DNA of 64,000 nucleotides, from positions 697-64,696 of the forward strand of contig UBXV01000037.1 in NCBI GenBank assembly GCA_900469625.1, given 5' to 3'. Origin of the DNA: Hyphomicrobiales bacterium (GTDB lineage: Bacteria > Pseudomonadota > Alphaproteobacteria > Rhizobiales > Rhizobiaceae). The notes under the pieces are model-generated. The model saw only the letters and a list, made by a program, of their open reading frames with translations. It was not told the origin of the DNA and searched no databases. The position numbers were made by a program, and so were the translations under genes. Positions 17,087-25,990 of this stretch are shown here, piece after piece (within the stretch, counting starts at the first letter, position 1; every line of letters starts with the position of its first letter).

Positions 17087-18457
17087 ATGTCGTCAAGCAA
17101 ACTTTCCACCTCTCTGGCCAGGATCGGCGCAGCCTCTGCCGCCCTTCTTGCGCCGGTCGCAGCCTTTGCCCAGGAAGCAGCACCGGCAGCCGCCGCTGCC
17201 GCTGCCGCAGCCGCAGCCCCCGTTCCCGACAAGGCCGATACGGCCTTCATGTTCATCTCCACCCTGCTCGTCTTCTTCATGCTGATCCCGGGTCTCGCGC
17301 TCTTCTACGGCGGCCTGGTGCGCGCCAAGAACATGCTGTCGGTGCTGATGCAGTGCACCGTCATCGGCGCGACGATGATGATCGTCTGGGTCGTCTACGG
17401 CTATTCCTTCGCGTTCGGCGGCTCGACCAGCCCCTATTTCGGCGGCTTCGCCAAGATGTTCCTCTCGGGCGTCTCGGTTGACAGCACGGCCGCCACCTTC
17501 TCCGAAGGCGTGGTCATTCCGGAATACATCTTCATGCTGTTCCAGATGACCTTCGCCGCCCTGACGCCGGCCCTGATCGTCGGCGCCTTTGCCGAGCGCA
17601 TCAAGTTCTCGGCAGCCGTGCTCTTCTCGGTACTCTGGGCAACCTTCGTCTACTTCCCGATCGCCCACATGGTCTGGGACGGCAACGGCCTGCTCTTCGG
17701 CATGGGCGCGCTGGACTTCGCCGGCGGCACCGTCGTCCACATCAATGCCGGCGTGGCCGGTCTCATCGGCGCGATCATGGTCGGCAAGCGCACCGGCTTC
17801 GGCCGCGACATGATGGCACCGCATTCCATGACGCTGACGCTCGTCGGCGCGGCGATGCTGTGGTTCGGCTGGTTCGGCTTCAACGCCGGCTCCAACCTCG
17901 AGGCATCGGGCGGCGCGATGCTCGCGACCGTCAACACCTTCCTCGCAACGGCTGCCGCCATCCTCTCCTGGTCTGTCGTCGAAACCTTTACCCGCGGCAA
18001 GGCCTCGATGCTGGGTGCGGCCTCCGGCATGATCGCCGGCCTCGTTGCCATCACGCCTGCCGCCGGCATCGCCGGTCCAATGGGCGCGATCGTCATGGGC
18101 CTGATCGTTTCGCCGCTGTGCTACTTCTTCGTCTCGGTGGTGAAGAACAAGTTCGGCTACGACGACACCGCTGACGTCTTCGGCGTCCACGGCGTGGGCG
18201 GCTTCTTTGGCGCGCTGGCAACCGGCATCTTCGCCTCGTCCTCGCTCGGCGGCATCGGCTATGCCGACGGCGTCACCATGGGCGGCCAGTTCATGACCCA
18301 GCTGACTGCCGTTGCCATCACCATCGTATGGTGCGGCGTCGTCTCGGCCATCCTCTACAAGGTCGTCGACGCGATCGTCGGCCTCAGGGTTTCGGTAGAA
18401 GCCGAACGCGAAGGCCTCGATCTCTCGTCGCACGGCGAAGCCGCCTACCACAGCTAA
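17087..18457 (+). CDS. amtB: Ammonium transporter
   Basis: 456-residue inner-membrane ammonium channel with about 11 helices after a cleavable signal sequence (residues 1-27). A poly-Ala stretch precedes the first helix of the mature protein. The pore twin histidines lie in FPIAHMVWDGNG and FGVHGVGG, and the signature LWFGWFGFNAGSNLEASG is complete. It is co-transcribed with glnK, whose product binds its cytoplasmic face. Two hairpins follow, the second a strong terminator. Confidence 0.97.
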   Translation: MSSSKLSTSLARIGAASAALLAPVAAFAQEAAPAAAAAAAAAAAPVPDKADTAFMFISTLLVFFMLIPGLALFYGGLVRAKNMLSVLMQCTVIGATMMIVWVVYGYSFAFGGSTSPYFGGFAKMFLSGVSVDSTAATFSEGVVIPEYIFMLFQMTFAALTPALIVGAFAERIKFSAAVLFSVLWATFVYFPIAHMVWDGNGLLFGMGALDFAGGTVVHINAGVAGLIGAIMVGKRTGFGRDMMAPHSMTLTLVGAAMLWFGWFGFNAGSNLEASGGAMLATVNTFLATAAAILSWSVVETFTRGKASMLGAASGMIAGLVAITPAAGIAGPMGAIVMGLIVSPLCYFFVSVVKNKFGYDDTADVFGVHGVGGFFGALATGIFASSSLGGIGYADGVTMGGQFMTQLTAVAITIVWCGVVSAILYKVVDAIVGLRVSVEAEREGLDLSSHGEAAYHS

Positions 18458-18464
18458 GCCAATC

Positions 18465-18487
18465 GCGGCGCCTTAAACCGGCGCCGC
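18465..18487 (+). repeat. Perfect 8-bp hairpin just after amtB
   Basis: GCGGCGCC and GGCGCCGC are perfect inverted copies around TTAAACC, 7 bases after the amtB stop. There is no T run. It may protect the transcript 3' end ahead of the true terminator at 18529. Confidence 0.55.
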
Positions 18488-18528
18488 TCATCCTCCCGTC
18501 GCGGTCCGTCTGATGCGGATCGCCTTTG

Positions 18529-18556
18529 GCCCGGATCGACAGATCCGGGCTTTTTT
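18529..18556 (+). terminator. Intrinsic terminator of glnK-amtB
   Basis: GCCCGGATC and GATCCGGGC form a perfect 9-bp stem around GACA, followed by six T. Confidence 0.93.
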
Positions 18557-18700
18557 GCGCGATTTCGCCACCTGTGGCCCCTCGCCCACCGGTATTTTAG
18601 CGGCATATGCGCATGGTTAATGTCGCATTAACCGTGCTTCGCTTAGGTTGATTCCAAGGCGCGCAATGTGCCCTAGAGATCGAGACGGGCAGCAGGCAAC

Positions 18701-21373
18701 ATGAGCAGAAGCAATCCGGCAGCGCTTGACAGCCGTTCCAACCGGTTCGTGCTAACCACCTTCGTTTGGCGACAGATCGCGTCGCTGGCGGGCTTCGCGC
18801 TGTTCGGCGCGCTGGCGCTGGCCATCGCCGCCTTGTCGACATGGAACGTTGCCGACCCGAGCTTCTCCTACGCCACATCGGACGAGCCGACCAACGTACT
18901 CGGCTATGCGGGCGCTGCCTTTGCCGACATCTTCATGCAGTTCTTCGGGCTTGCCAGCGTCGTGGCCCTGCTTCCGGCCGTTGCCTGGGCGCTGGTGCTG
19001 ATCGGCGGCAGGCGCTTCGACAAGATCGTCAAGCGCCTCGGCCTCTGGTTCGTCGGATCGGTGCTTGCAGGTGCTGCCTTAAGCTGCGTTCCAGCCCCGA
19101 TCACCTGGCCGCTGCCCAACGGCCTCGGCGGCGTCTTCGGCGACATGATCCTTCGGTTCCCCGCGCTCTTCACCGGCGCCTTCCCGACCGGCACCTTTGC
19201 CACCGTGCTTGCCTGCATCTTCACCGCCCCTGCCGCCTGGTGCCTGATCTACAGCGCCGGCCTGATCGGCGTCAGCGATGAGGAGGACGAAGACGAGATC
19301 GAGGAGCCGACCCCAAGCAAGGCGCGCACCGTGCGCGACGAGCTGGACGAGGACGACAGCGAAGGCCCATTCACCCTGTTGATGGGCTCGTTCGCCCATA
19401 TGCGCTACACGGTTCAGGCGCGGGTGCGCCGCATCTTCGGCATGAGCGGAACCCGCGCGCCGACGAAGCGTCAATACGACGAGCCCTACGATTTCAACAA
19501 CGACGAGTTCGGCACGCTGAACGAACCGGCCCGGCCGAAGCCGATGGCTGCCGGCGACCGCATCGAACCTTCGCTCGACAGATCCGAGCGCCGCGTCGTG
19601 ACGCCGCCGCCGATCATGGCCGACGACGATGACGACCTGCCGTTCGACATGGACGACCGCCGCCCGGCCGGCATCCTGCCCGATGACGAGGACGACGATC
19701 TCGACGCGGCAGCCGACTGGGCGCCGCGGTCCGCCCCGCCCAAGCAGGGCCTGCCCAAGGCCGGTTCGCGCGTCGTCACGCCCGCGCCTCGCCCCAAGAC
19801 CGGCCAGCGCTTCGAGCGCGAGGCCCAGCGCTCGTTTGTCGAGGACGACGGCGATTTCGCGCTGCCGCCGATGCATTTCCTCGCCGAACCGAAGAACGTC
19901 ACCCGCGACGCCTCGCTTTCGGCAGATGCGCTGGAGCAGAACGCCCGTATGCTCGAAGGCGTGCTCGAGGACTTCGGCGTCAAGGGCGAGATCATCCATG
20001 TCCGCCCCGGTCCGGTTGTCACCCTCTATGAACTGGAGCCGGCGCCCGGCATCAAGTCGTCGCGCGTGATCGGCCTTGCCGACGACATCGCCCGCTCGAT
20101 GAGCGCGATCGCCGCCCGCGTCGCCGTGGTCCCCGGCCGCAACGCCATCGGCATCGAGCTGCCCAACCAGCGCCGCGAAACCGTCTACCTGCGCGAACTG
20201 GTCGGCTCGCGCGACTTCGAGACGTCGAAGGCGCGCCTTGCCATGGCCCTCGGCAAGACCATCGGCGGGGAGCCGGTTGTCGCCGATCTCGCCAAGATGC
20301 CGCATCTGCTGGTGGCCGGCACCACCGGCTCGGGCAAATCGGTGGCGATCAACACCATGATCCTGTCGCTGCTGTACCGGCTGCGTCCCGACCAGTGCCG
20401 ACTGATCATGATCGACCCGAAGATGCTCGAACTGTCCGTCTATGACGGTATCCCGCACCTGCTTTCGCCTGTCGTGACCGACCCGAAAAAGGCCGTCGTC
20501 GCGCTCAAGTGGACCGTGCGCGAGATGGAAGAGCGCTACAAGAAGATGTCGAAGATCGGCGTGCGCAACATCGACGGCTTCAACACCCGTGTCGAGCAGG
20601 CGCTGGCCAAGGGCGATGCGATCACCCGCACCGTGCAGACCGGCTTCGATCGCCAGACCGGCGAAGCGATCTACGAGACCGAAGAGTTCGACCTGTCGCC
20701 GATGCCCTATATCGTGGTCATCATCGACGAAATGGCCGACCTGATGATGGTCGCCGGCAAGGACATCGAAGGGGCCGTTCAGCGCCTGGCGCAGATGGCG
20801 CGCGCCGCCGGCATCCACGTGATCATGGCGACGCAGCGTCCCTCGGTCGACGTCATCACCGGCACGATCAAGGCCAACTTCCCGACCCGCATTTCCTTCC
20901 AGGTCACCTCGAAGATCGACAGCCGCACCATCCTGGGCGAACAGGGCGCCGAACAGCTGCTCGGCATGGGCGACATGCTCTACATGGCCGGCGGCGGACG
21001 CATCCAGCGCGTGCACGGCCCCTTCGTCTCCGACACCGAGGTCGAGGAAGTCGTCGCCTATCTCAAGACCCAGGGCACGCCGCAATATCTCGACGCGATC
21101 ACCGAAGACGACGACGAGGACAATGACGGCGGCGGCCCGGCCGGCACCTCCAATCTCAGCGAGTCAGACGACCCTTACGACCAGGCGGTGGCGATCGTCC
21201 TGCGCGATGGCAAGGCCTCCACATCCTATGTGCAACGTCGCCTCGGGATCGGTTATAATAGGGCCGCATCGCTGATCGAGCGCATGGAGCAGGAAGGCAT
21301 TATCGGTCCTGCAAACCATGCCGGAAAACGCGAAATCCTCGTGCCGACAGAAGCCGAAATCACCGGCCGGTAA
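18701..21373 (+). CDS. ftsK: DNA translocase FtsK
   Basis: 890 residues. Four or so membrane helices in the first 190 residues anchor it at the division septum; an acidic and Pro-rich linker spans roughly 190-400; the RecA-like motor follows with Walker A GTTGSGKS near residues 541-548 and Walker B VVIIDEMADLMMV; the C-terminal winged-helix gamma domain (YVQRRLGIGYNRAASLIERM) recognises KOPS sites. It pumps chromosome-terminus DNA and activates XerCD at dif. The length is typical for rhizobia. lolA follows on the same strand. Confidence 0.97.
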   Translation: MSRSNPAALDSRSNRFVLTTFVWRQIASLAGFALFGALALAIAALSTWNVADPSFSYATSDEPTNVLGYAGAAFADIFMQFFGLASVVALLPAVAWALVLIGGRRFDKIVKRLGLWFVGSVLAGAALSCVPAPITWPLPNGLGGVFGDMILRFPALFTGAFPTGTFATVLACIFTAPAAWCLIYSAGLIGVSDEEDEDEIEEPTPSKARTVRDELDEDDSEGPFTLLMGSFAHMRYTVQARVRRIFGMSGTRAPTKRQYDEPYDFNNDEFGTLNEPARPKPMAAGDRIEPSLDRSERRVVTPPPIMADDDDDLPFDMDDRRPAGILPDDEDDDLDAAADWAPRSAPPKQGLPKAGSRVVTPAPRPKTGQRFEREAQRSFVEDDGDFALPPMHFLAEPKNVTRDASLSADALEQNARMLEGVLEDFGVKGEIIHVRPGPVVTLYELEPAPGIKSSRVIGLADDIARSMSAIAARVAVVPGRNAIGIELPNQRRETVYLRELVGSRDFETSKARLAMALGKTIGGEPVVADLAKMPHLLVAGTTGSGKSVAINTMILSLLYRLRPDQCRLIMIDPKMLELSVYDGIPHLLSPVVTDPKKAVVALKWTVREMEERYKKMSKIGVRNIDGFNTRVEQALAKGDAITRTVQTGFDRQTGEAIYETEEFDLSPMPYIVVIIDEMADLMMVAGKDIEGAVQRLAQMARAAGIHVIMATQRPSVDVITGTIKANFPTRISFQVTSKIDSRTILGEQGAEQLLGMGDMLYMAGGGRIQRVHGPFVSDTEVEEVVAYLKTQGTPQYLDAITEDDDEDNDGGGPAGTSNLSESDDPYDQAVAIVLRDGKASTSYVQRRLGIGYNRAASLIERMEQEGIIGPANHAGKREILVPTEAEITGR

Positions 21374-21509
21374 ATCCGGCCAAATCTCTGGGAGCACATG
21401 GCAGCCCGGTAACGGTCATGTGAGAGCGCTGGCCGCCGACGGCGATGAAAAACGCCTTGAAGGTGCCGCACTTGCGCTCCAGATGATCAAGGAAATGAAG
21501 GAGACTGCG

Positions 21510-22172
21510 ATGACGGAAGCGAAAACCACCCAAGCCAGCAATCCGGCGATGTCGCGCCGCGTATTCGTCTGCGGCCTCGCGGCGCTCGCCGGCATGGGTG
21601 GCACCGGTCTCGACGTCACCAAGGCCTTCGCCCAGGCCTCCGGCTCGGCCCAGAGGATCGCCGACCATTTCTCGTCGGTGAAGACCATGTCCGGCGAATT
21701 CGTGCAGTTCGGCCCGCGCGGCGAGCAGACCGGCGGCAAGTTCTTCATCCGCCGCCCCGGCCGGATCCGCTTCAACTACGAAGCCCCTTCGCCGATGCGG
21801 GTGATCGCCGACGGCAAATCGGTGGTCATCGGCAATATGAAGCTGAAGACCTGGGACATCTATCCGCTCTCCAAGACGCCGCTCAACCTTCTGCTCAGCG
21901 AACGCATCGACCTGTCGGGCAAGATGGTGCGCGACGTCAAGGAAGAGTCCGATCTCATCACCATCGTGCTTGGCGACCGCTCGATCTTCGGCGATTCGAC
22001 CATCACCATGATGTTCGATCCGAAGACCTACGACCTGCGCCAGTGGACGATCACCGATGCGCAGAAGAAGGACACCTCGGTGATGATCTTCAACGTCCAG
22101 ACCGGCATGGCGCTCGACGACAAGGTGTTCAAGATCCCCTACGACGAAGTCCGCAACAAGCGCGGCGGCTAA
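21510..22172 (+). CDS. lolA: LolA-like outer-membrane lipoprotein carrier
   Basis: 220-residue periplasmic carrier that moves lipoproteins from LolCDE to the outer membrane. The N-terminus holds a twin-Arg-like signal (MSRRVFVCGLAALAGMGG, from about residue 14). The mature part shows the LolA pattern MSGEFVQFGPRGEQTGGKFF and RPGRIRFNYEAPSP, and an FKIPYDEVRNKR end. The ATG at 21510 follows AAGGAGACTGCG; the longer in-frame reading from 21318 overlaps ftsK. The gap to ftsK suggests read-through transcription. Confidence 0.9.
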   Translation: MTEAKTTQASNPAMSRRVFVCGLAALAGMGGTGLDVTKAFAQASGSAQRIADHFSSVKTMSGEFVQFGPRGEQTGGKFFIRRPGRIRFNYEAPSPMRVIADGKSVVIGNMKLKTWDIYPLSKTPLNLLLSERIDLSGKMVRDVKEESDLITIVLGDRSIFGDSTITMMFDPKTYDLRQWTITDAQKKDTSVMIFNVQTGMALDDKVFKIPYDEVRNKRGG

Positions 22173-22393
22173 GCTTTCCCCGGGGCAGCCTTGCGCACGC
22201 CGGCTGCCTGCCCGCTCGGCCCGTTGCGGCACTGCGCGTCCTTGAGAGGCGTGACGTGAAGGTAGCCTTTTTCAGGGCTTCCTTGTCCCGAAGCGCCAGA
22301 CCTGCTTAAACCTCCCGGACATCGAAAACATCCGTCCTGAGCCGGCTTCCGTTTCGTCGAACGCCCGGCCTCACCGATCATGGGAAATGAGCA

Positions 22394-23200
22394 ATGGCCC
22401 TGTCCGTCGCCACGTGGAACATCAATTCCGTTCGCCTGCGCATGCCGCTGGTCGAGCACCTCCTGAAGACCTGGCAGCCAGACATCCTCTGCCTGCAGGA
22501 GACCAAGTGCCCGAACGACCAGTTTCCGTCCAAGCCGCTGAAGGCGCTCGGCTACAACCACATCGAGATGCACGGCCAGAAGGGCTACCACGGCGTCGCG
22601 ACGATCTCGCGCCTGCCGCTGCATGAGCTCAGCGACCGCCGCGATTATTGCGGCGTCGGCGACGCCCGCCATCTCTCCGTGGTGTTTGCGGCCGGCGGCA
22701 AGAAGATCCGGCTTCACAATTTCTACGTCCCGGCCGGCGGCGACGAGCCGGACCGCGCGATCAATGCGAAGTTCGGTCACAAGCTCGACTTCGTCGATGA
22801 AATGAAGCTGCTGCACGCCGAGGCGGAAGCCGGGATCTCCTCGATCCTCGTCGGCGATCTCAACATCGCACCGCTTGAGGACGACGTCTGGTCGCACAAG
22901 CAGCTGCTGAAGATCGTCAGCCACACGCCGATCGAAACCGAGGGCCTGACGACGGTGATGACCGGCGGCGGCTGGGTCGATCTGATGCGCCAGCACACGC
23001 CGTCGCCAACCAAGCTCTACACCTGGTGGAGCTACCGCGCCAAGGATTGGGAAGCGGCCGACCGCGGCCGGCGCCTCGACCACATCTGGTCGTCGGCCGA
23101 CCTTGCCCCCAAGCTGACGAAGGTGGATATCCTGCGCGAGGCCCGCGGCTGGGAGCGGCCGTCCGACCATGTGCCCGTGATCGCCCACTTCGACATTTAA
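22394..23200 (+). CDS. xthA: Exodeoxyribonuclease III / AP endonuclease
   Basis: 268-residue endonuclease/exonuclease/phosphatase-family enzyme of base-excision repair. Motifs: ATWNINSVRLR near the N-terminus, CLQETKCPND with the metal-binding Glu, the GDLNIAP active-site Asp-Asn, and the C-terminal DRGRRLDHIWSS and SDHVPVIAHF with catalytic His. It cleaves at abasic sites and removes 3' blocks. It is convergent with the small cNMP-domain gene. Confidence 0.95.
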   Translation: MALSVATWNINSVRLRMPLVEHLLKTWQPDILCLQETKCPNDQFPSKPLKALGYNHIEMHGQKGYHGVATISRLPLHELSDRRDYCGVGDARHLSVVFAAGGKKIRLHNFYVPAGGDEPDRAINAKFGHKLDFVDEMKLLHAEAEAGISSILVGDLNIAPLEDDVWSHKQLLKIVSHTPIETEGLTTVMTGGGWVDLMRQHTPSPTKLYTWWSYRAKDWEAADRGRRLDHIWSSADLAPKLTKVDILREARGWERPSDHVPVIAHFDI

Positions 23201-23242
23201 GGCGATCGAGCGCCTGGCGTTCGACCGTTTATCGGAAGTGCG

Positions 23243-23698
23243 TCAGGCGAAACGGCCGGCAAGCGCGCCGGCGCGGCGGATCATCGCCTGCAGGTTTTCG
23301 CGGATGCGCGCTTCGACGAGGGCCGCGACTTCGGGGTATTCTTCCAGCATGCGCCGGAACAGCGGCCGGTTGATGCGGATGACCTCGCTGTCTTCATCCG
23401 CGGTCGCCGTGAATTTGCGCTCAACCATCGAGATCAACGCCAGTTCGGATAAAAGCGCGCCGCGGCCGACGGTGGTGATGTCCTCCATGACGCCTTCGCC
23501 ATTGGCCTTCGACAGCGAGAGGCTGCCGCTGGCAATCGCGAACGCGCAATCGGCCGGCGCCCCCTCGCGAAACAGCTCCTGCCCCTTGAACACGCGGCGA
23601 CGTTCCGCCCCGAAGGCGATCAGCCGCAGCTTGTCCTCGCTGATATCGGCAAAAAGCGGCACATTGGACAAGAGAACGATGTCGTCGTTGAGCGCCAA
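23243..23698 (-). CDS. Stand-alone cyclic-nucleotide-binding-domain protein
   Basis: 151 residues forming one cNMP-binding (Crp-like beta-roll) domain: PLFADISEDKLRLIAF, then FREGAPADCAFAIASGSLSL and GRGALLSELALISMVERKFTA, corresponding to the phosphate-binding cassette, though the Arg-x-Ala pair is replaced by a different sequence. There is no helix-turn-helix, so it is not a Crp-type DNA binder. It starts with TTG, supported by AGGGAGG nine bases upstream. It lies next to a response-regulator gene on the same strand; the partner is unknown. Confidence 0.85.
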   Translation of the reverse strand: MALNDDIVLLSNVPLFADISEDKLRLIAFGAERRRVFKGQELFREGAPADCAFAIASGSLSLSKANGEGVMEDITTVGRGALLSELALISMVERKFTATADEDSEVIRINRPLFRRMLEEYPEVAALVEARIRENLQAMIRRAGALAGRFA

Positions 23699-23812
23699 GC
23701 GGCTAACCTCCCTGAATTACGACGCTTCCGGATCCGGCTCCGAAAAGCATCGCAATCGATGCAAACAGCCCGGAGCAGCTGACATCAGGACAAATTATCC
23801 GACGTCGACGCC

Positions 23813-24496
23813 TCACGGAACGATCTTGTAGCCGCCGTTCTCTGTCACCAAAATCTCGGCATTGGAAGGGTCGCGCTCGATTTTCTGGCGAAGCCTGTAC
23901 ACATGTGTTTCGAGCGTATGGGTGGTCACGCCGGAATTGTAGCCCCAGACTTCCTCCAGCAGCACGTCGCGCGTCACCACCTTCTGGTCGGCGCGATAGA
24001 GATAGCGGATGATGGCCGCTTCCTTTTCGGTCAACCGGATCTTCTGGCCGTTTTCCAGCGTCAGCAGCTTCTGGCTCGGCTTGAACGTGTAGGGACCGAC
24101 GCTGAAGGTCGCATCCTCGCTCTGTTCGTGCTGGCGCAGCTGCGCGCGGATGCGGGCGAGAAGCACGGCAAAGCGGAACGGCTTGGTGACGTAGTCGTTG
24201 GCGCCGGCTTCGAGACCGAGGATCGTGTCGGAATCGGTATCATGGCCGGTGAGCATGATGATCGGCGCCTTGAAGCCCCCCTTGCGCAACAGCTTGACCG
24301 CCTCGCGCCCGTCCATGTCGGGCAGGCCGACATCCATGATCAACAGGTCGACCTGCTGGGCGCGGGCCGCCTGGATACCCTTGCCAGCCGAAGCTTCCTG
24401 GAGAAGATCGAACTCCTCATACAGCGAAAGCTGCTCGACCAACGTCTCGCGCAGGTCATTGTCGTCGTCGACAAGAAGAATGGTACGGGTCGCCAT
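23813..24496 (-). CDS. OmpR-family response regulator (CenR-like)
   Basis: 227 residues: a receiver domain with acidic pocket D10-D12, phospho-acceptor Asp55 (LLIMDVGLPDMDG), Thr83 and Lys105, and a winged-helix DNA-binding domain ending in TLETHVYRLRQKIERDP and TENGGYKIVP. The sequence resembles CenR, the essential envelope regulator of alphaproteobacteria; that is recalled similarity only. No histidine kinase gene is adjacent, as is usual for CenR. The ATG at 24496 is preferred because it places the LLVDDD strand normally; an alternative start adds 10 residues. Confidence 0.88.
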   Translation of the reverse strand: MATRTILLVDDDNDLRETLVEQLSLYEEFDLLQEASAGKGIQAARAQQVDLLIMDVGLPDMDGREAVKLLRKGGFKAPIIMLTGHDTDSDTILGLEAGANDYVTKPFRFAVLLARIRAQLRQHEQSEDATFSVGPYTFKPSQKLLTLENGQKIRLTEKEAAIIRYLYRADQKVVTRDVLLEEVWGYNSGVTTHTLETHVYRLRQKIERDPSNAEILVTENGGYKIVP

Positions 24497-24639
24497 GGGA
24501 CAATTCCTGTTTGCTTCCGGTTTCAAACTAGCTCAAATGCCAATGTTGGCAAGCGAACCGGCTTTGCAACCTCGATATATGTGCAACCGTGCTTATGGTG
24601 CCCGCCAAATCACGGACAATTCAAAAATCCGTGAGACAG

Positions 24640-25188
24640 ATGCGCAAGAAAACGTCGGGAACAAGGCCTGCCAAAACCGTGATTACCGTGCGCCCGGCCC
24701 CGCGCGATCGCCGGCGTGCTCTTGTTACCTTCGACGGCCACACCGAGCAAGCAGCCATCGGCCGCAGCGGCATCACCAGTCGCAAGCGCGAGGGCGATGG
24801 TGCGACGCCGCGCGCAGCGATGAAGCTTGTCGGCGGCTATGTCAGGCGCGACAGGGTCGCCTTGCCCTCGACGCCGCTTCCCACCCGGGCGATCCGCAAG
24901 GGCATGCTCTGGTGCGACGCGCCTTCCCATGCCAGCTACAATCGCCCGGCAAAGGCGCCCTTTTCGCCCAGCCACGAGGAGATGATGCGCGACGACGGGC
25001 TCTACGACGTCTGCCTGGTGATGGACTGGAACCTCAGCAGCCGGCGCCGGCACGCCGGTTCGGCGATCTTCTTCCACCTCATCCGCCCGGGCTACCAGCC
25101 GACGCAAGGCTGCGTCGCCATCAGCCTTGCCGCCATGCGCCGGCTGATCCCGCATCTGCGTCGCGGAGCAGTGGTCAAGGTTGTCTGA
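24640..25188 (+). CDS. L,D-transpeptidase (YkuD) family protein
   Basis: 182 residues. The catalytic YkuD motif is visible as FFHLIRPGYQPTQGCVAIS, with the general-base His and nucleophilic Cys. Such enzymes form 3-3 peptidoglycan crosslinks or attach proteins to the wall. No clear signal peptide is seen: the N-terminus is Arg/Lys-rich, which is odd for a periplasmic enzyme. The start is uncertain between ATG 24640 (chosen) and GTG 24589. Divergent from the response-regulator gene with 143 bases between. Confidence 0.82.
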   Translation: MRKKTSGTRPAKTVITVRPAPRDRRRALVTFDGHTEQAAIGRSGITSRKREGDGATPRAAMKLVGGYVRRDRVALPSTPLPTRAIRKGMLWCDAPSHASYNRPAKAPFSPSHEEMMRDDGLYDVCLVMDWNLSSRRRHAGSAIFFHLIRPGYQPTQGCVAISLAAMRRLIPHLRRGAVVKVV

Positions 25189-25345
25189 TGGGATGGCGTC
25201 AATGCTCGAAACCGGAGTGCCGCAACGCTCGGGCGAAGACGTCGTCAAACACGAGCCTTGCGGGAAATCGCACGGTCTGCAACCATCAACACTTCCTCAA
25301 GCTCTGACGTCTATGTAGCCTCGAGCGAGATTTGCAGGGCGAGTG

Positions 25346-25987
25346 ATGCCGATGCCGACCAAGACGGGCAAAACGATACCGGCGGCCGACGGACGGTTCA
25401 TCGGGATGAAAGACGTCGAGGGTTTCGCAGATCCCAGAATGACGGCACTGCATGGCTGGGTCGAATCCTATCTGATGAACAGCCATCCCGATCTCGGGCG
25501 TACCGGCGCCGTCTGCCCCTTCACCCGTCAGGCCGCGAAGATCGATACGGTCCGGCTGGCGATCTCCAACGCCGGCGCCAACGATGAAGACAAGGCCTTT
25601 GCCCTGATCCGCGGCGCCTTCGGCGCGCTCGAATCGATCCCGTGCAAACCGGCGATGAAGCATTTCCGCACCGTGATCGTCGGCTTTCCCGATTGCGCCG
25701 GTGCCGACGGGATCGCGATGCTGAAGCGGATCCAGCGGCGCCATCGGTTCTATTCGCTGGCGCGCGCCCGCATGATCGGCATGATGCATGCCGGCTCCGA
25801 GGATCGCGGCCTGTGGAACCCGGATTTCCGGCCGTTGCGCTCGCCGATGCCGGTTCTGGCGGTCCGCCACCTCGTCGAGAACGACGCCCCGTTCGCGGCA
25901 CTCCATCCCGCCCTCATGGTCGCCTATCTCGCCCGTTTCCCGCTCAAGGGAACGCGGCGGCTGGTCGATCATTTTCGAAGCCGCTGA
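25346..25987 (+). CDS. Conserved protein with CPF motif (DUF6875-like)
   Basis: 213 residues, mostly soluble. GAVCPFTRQAAKIDTVRLAI near residue 55 resembles the Cys-Pro-Phe signature of DUF6875 proteins; the family name is from memory and unverified. A second conserved-looking segment is GSEDRGLWNPDFRPLRSPMPVLAVRHL. No function is known to me. The stop is 3 bases from the start of the CelD-like acyltransferase, so the two form an operon and probably act together. Start codons GTG 25343, ATG 25346 and ATG 25352 are all possible, with GCAGGGCGAG upstream. Confidence 0.75.
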   Translation: MPMPTKTGKTIPAADGRFIGMKDVEGFADPRMTALHGWVESYLMNSHPDLGRTGAVCPFTRQAAKIDTVRLAISNAGANDEDKAFALIRGAFGALESIPCKPAMKHFRTVIVGFPDCAGADGIAMLKRIQRRHRFYSLARARMIGMMHAGSEDRGLWNPDFRPLRSPMPVLAVRHLVENDAPFAALHPALMVAYLARFPLKGTRRLVDHFRSR

Positions 25988-25990
25988 ACC

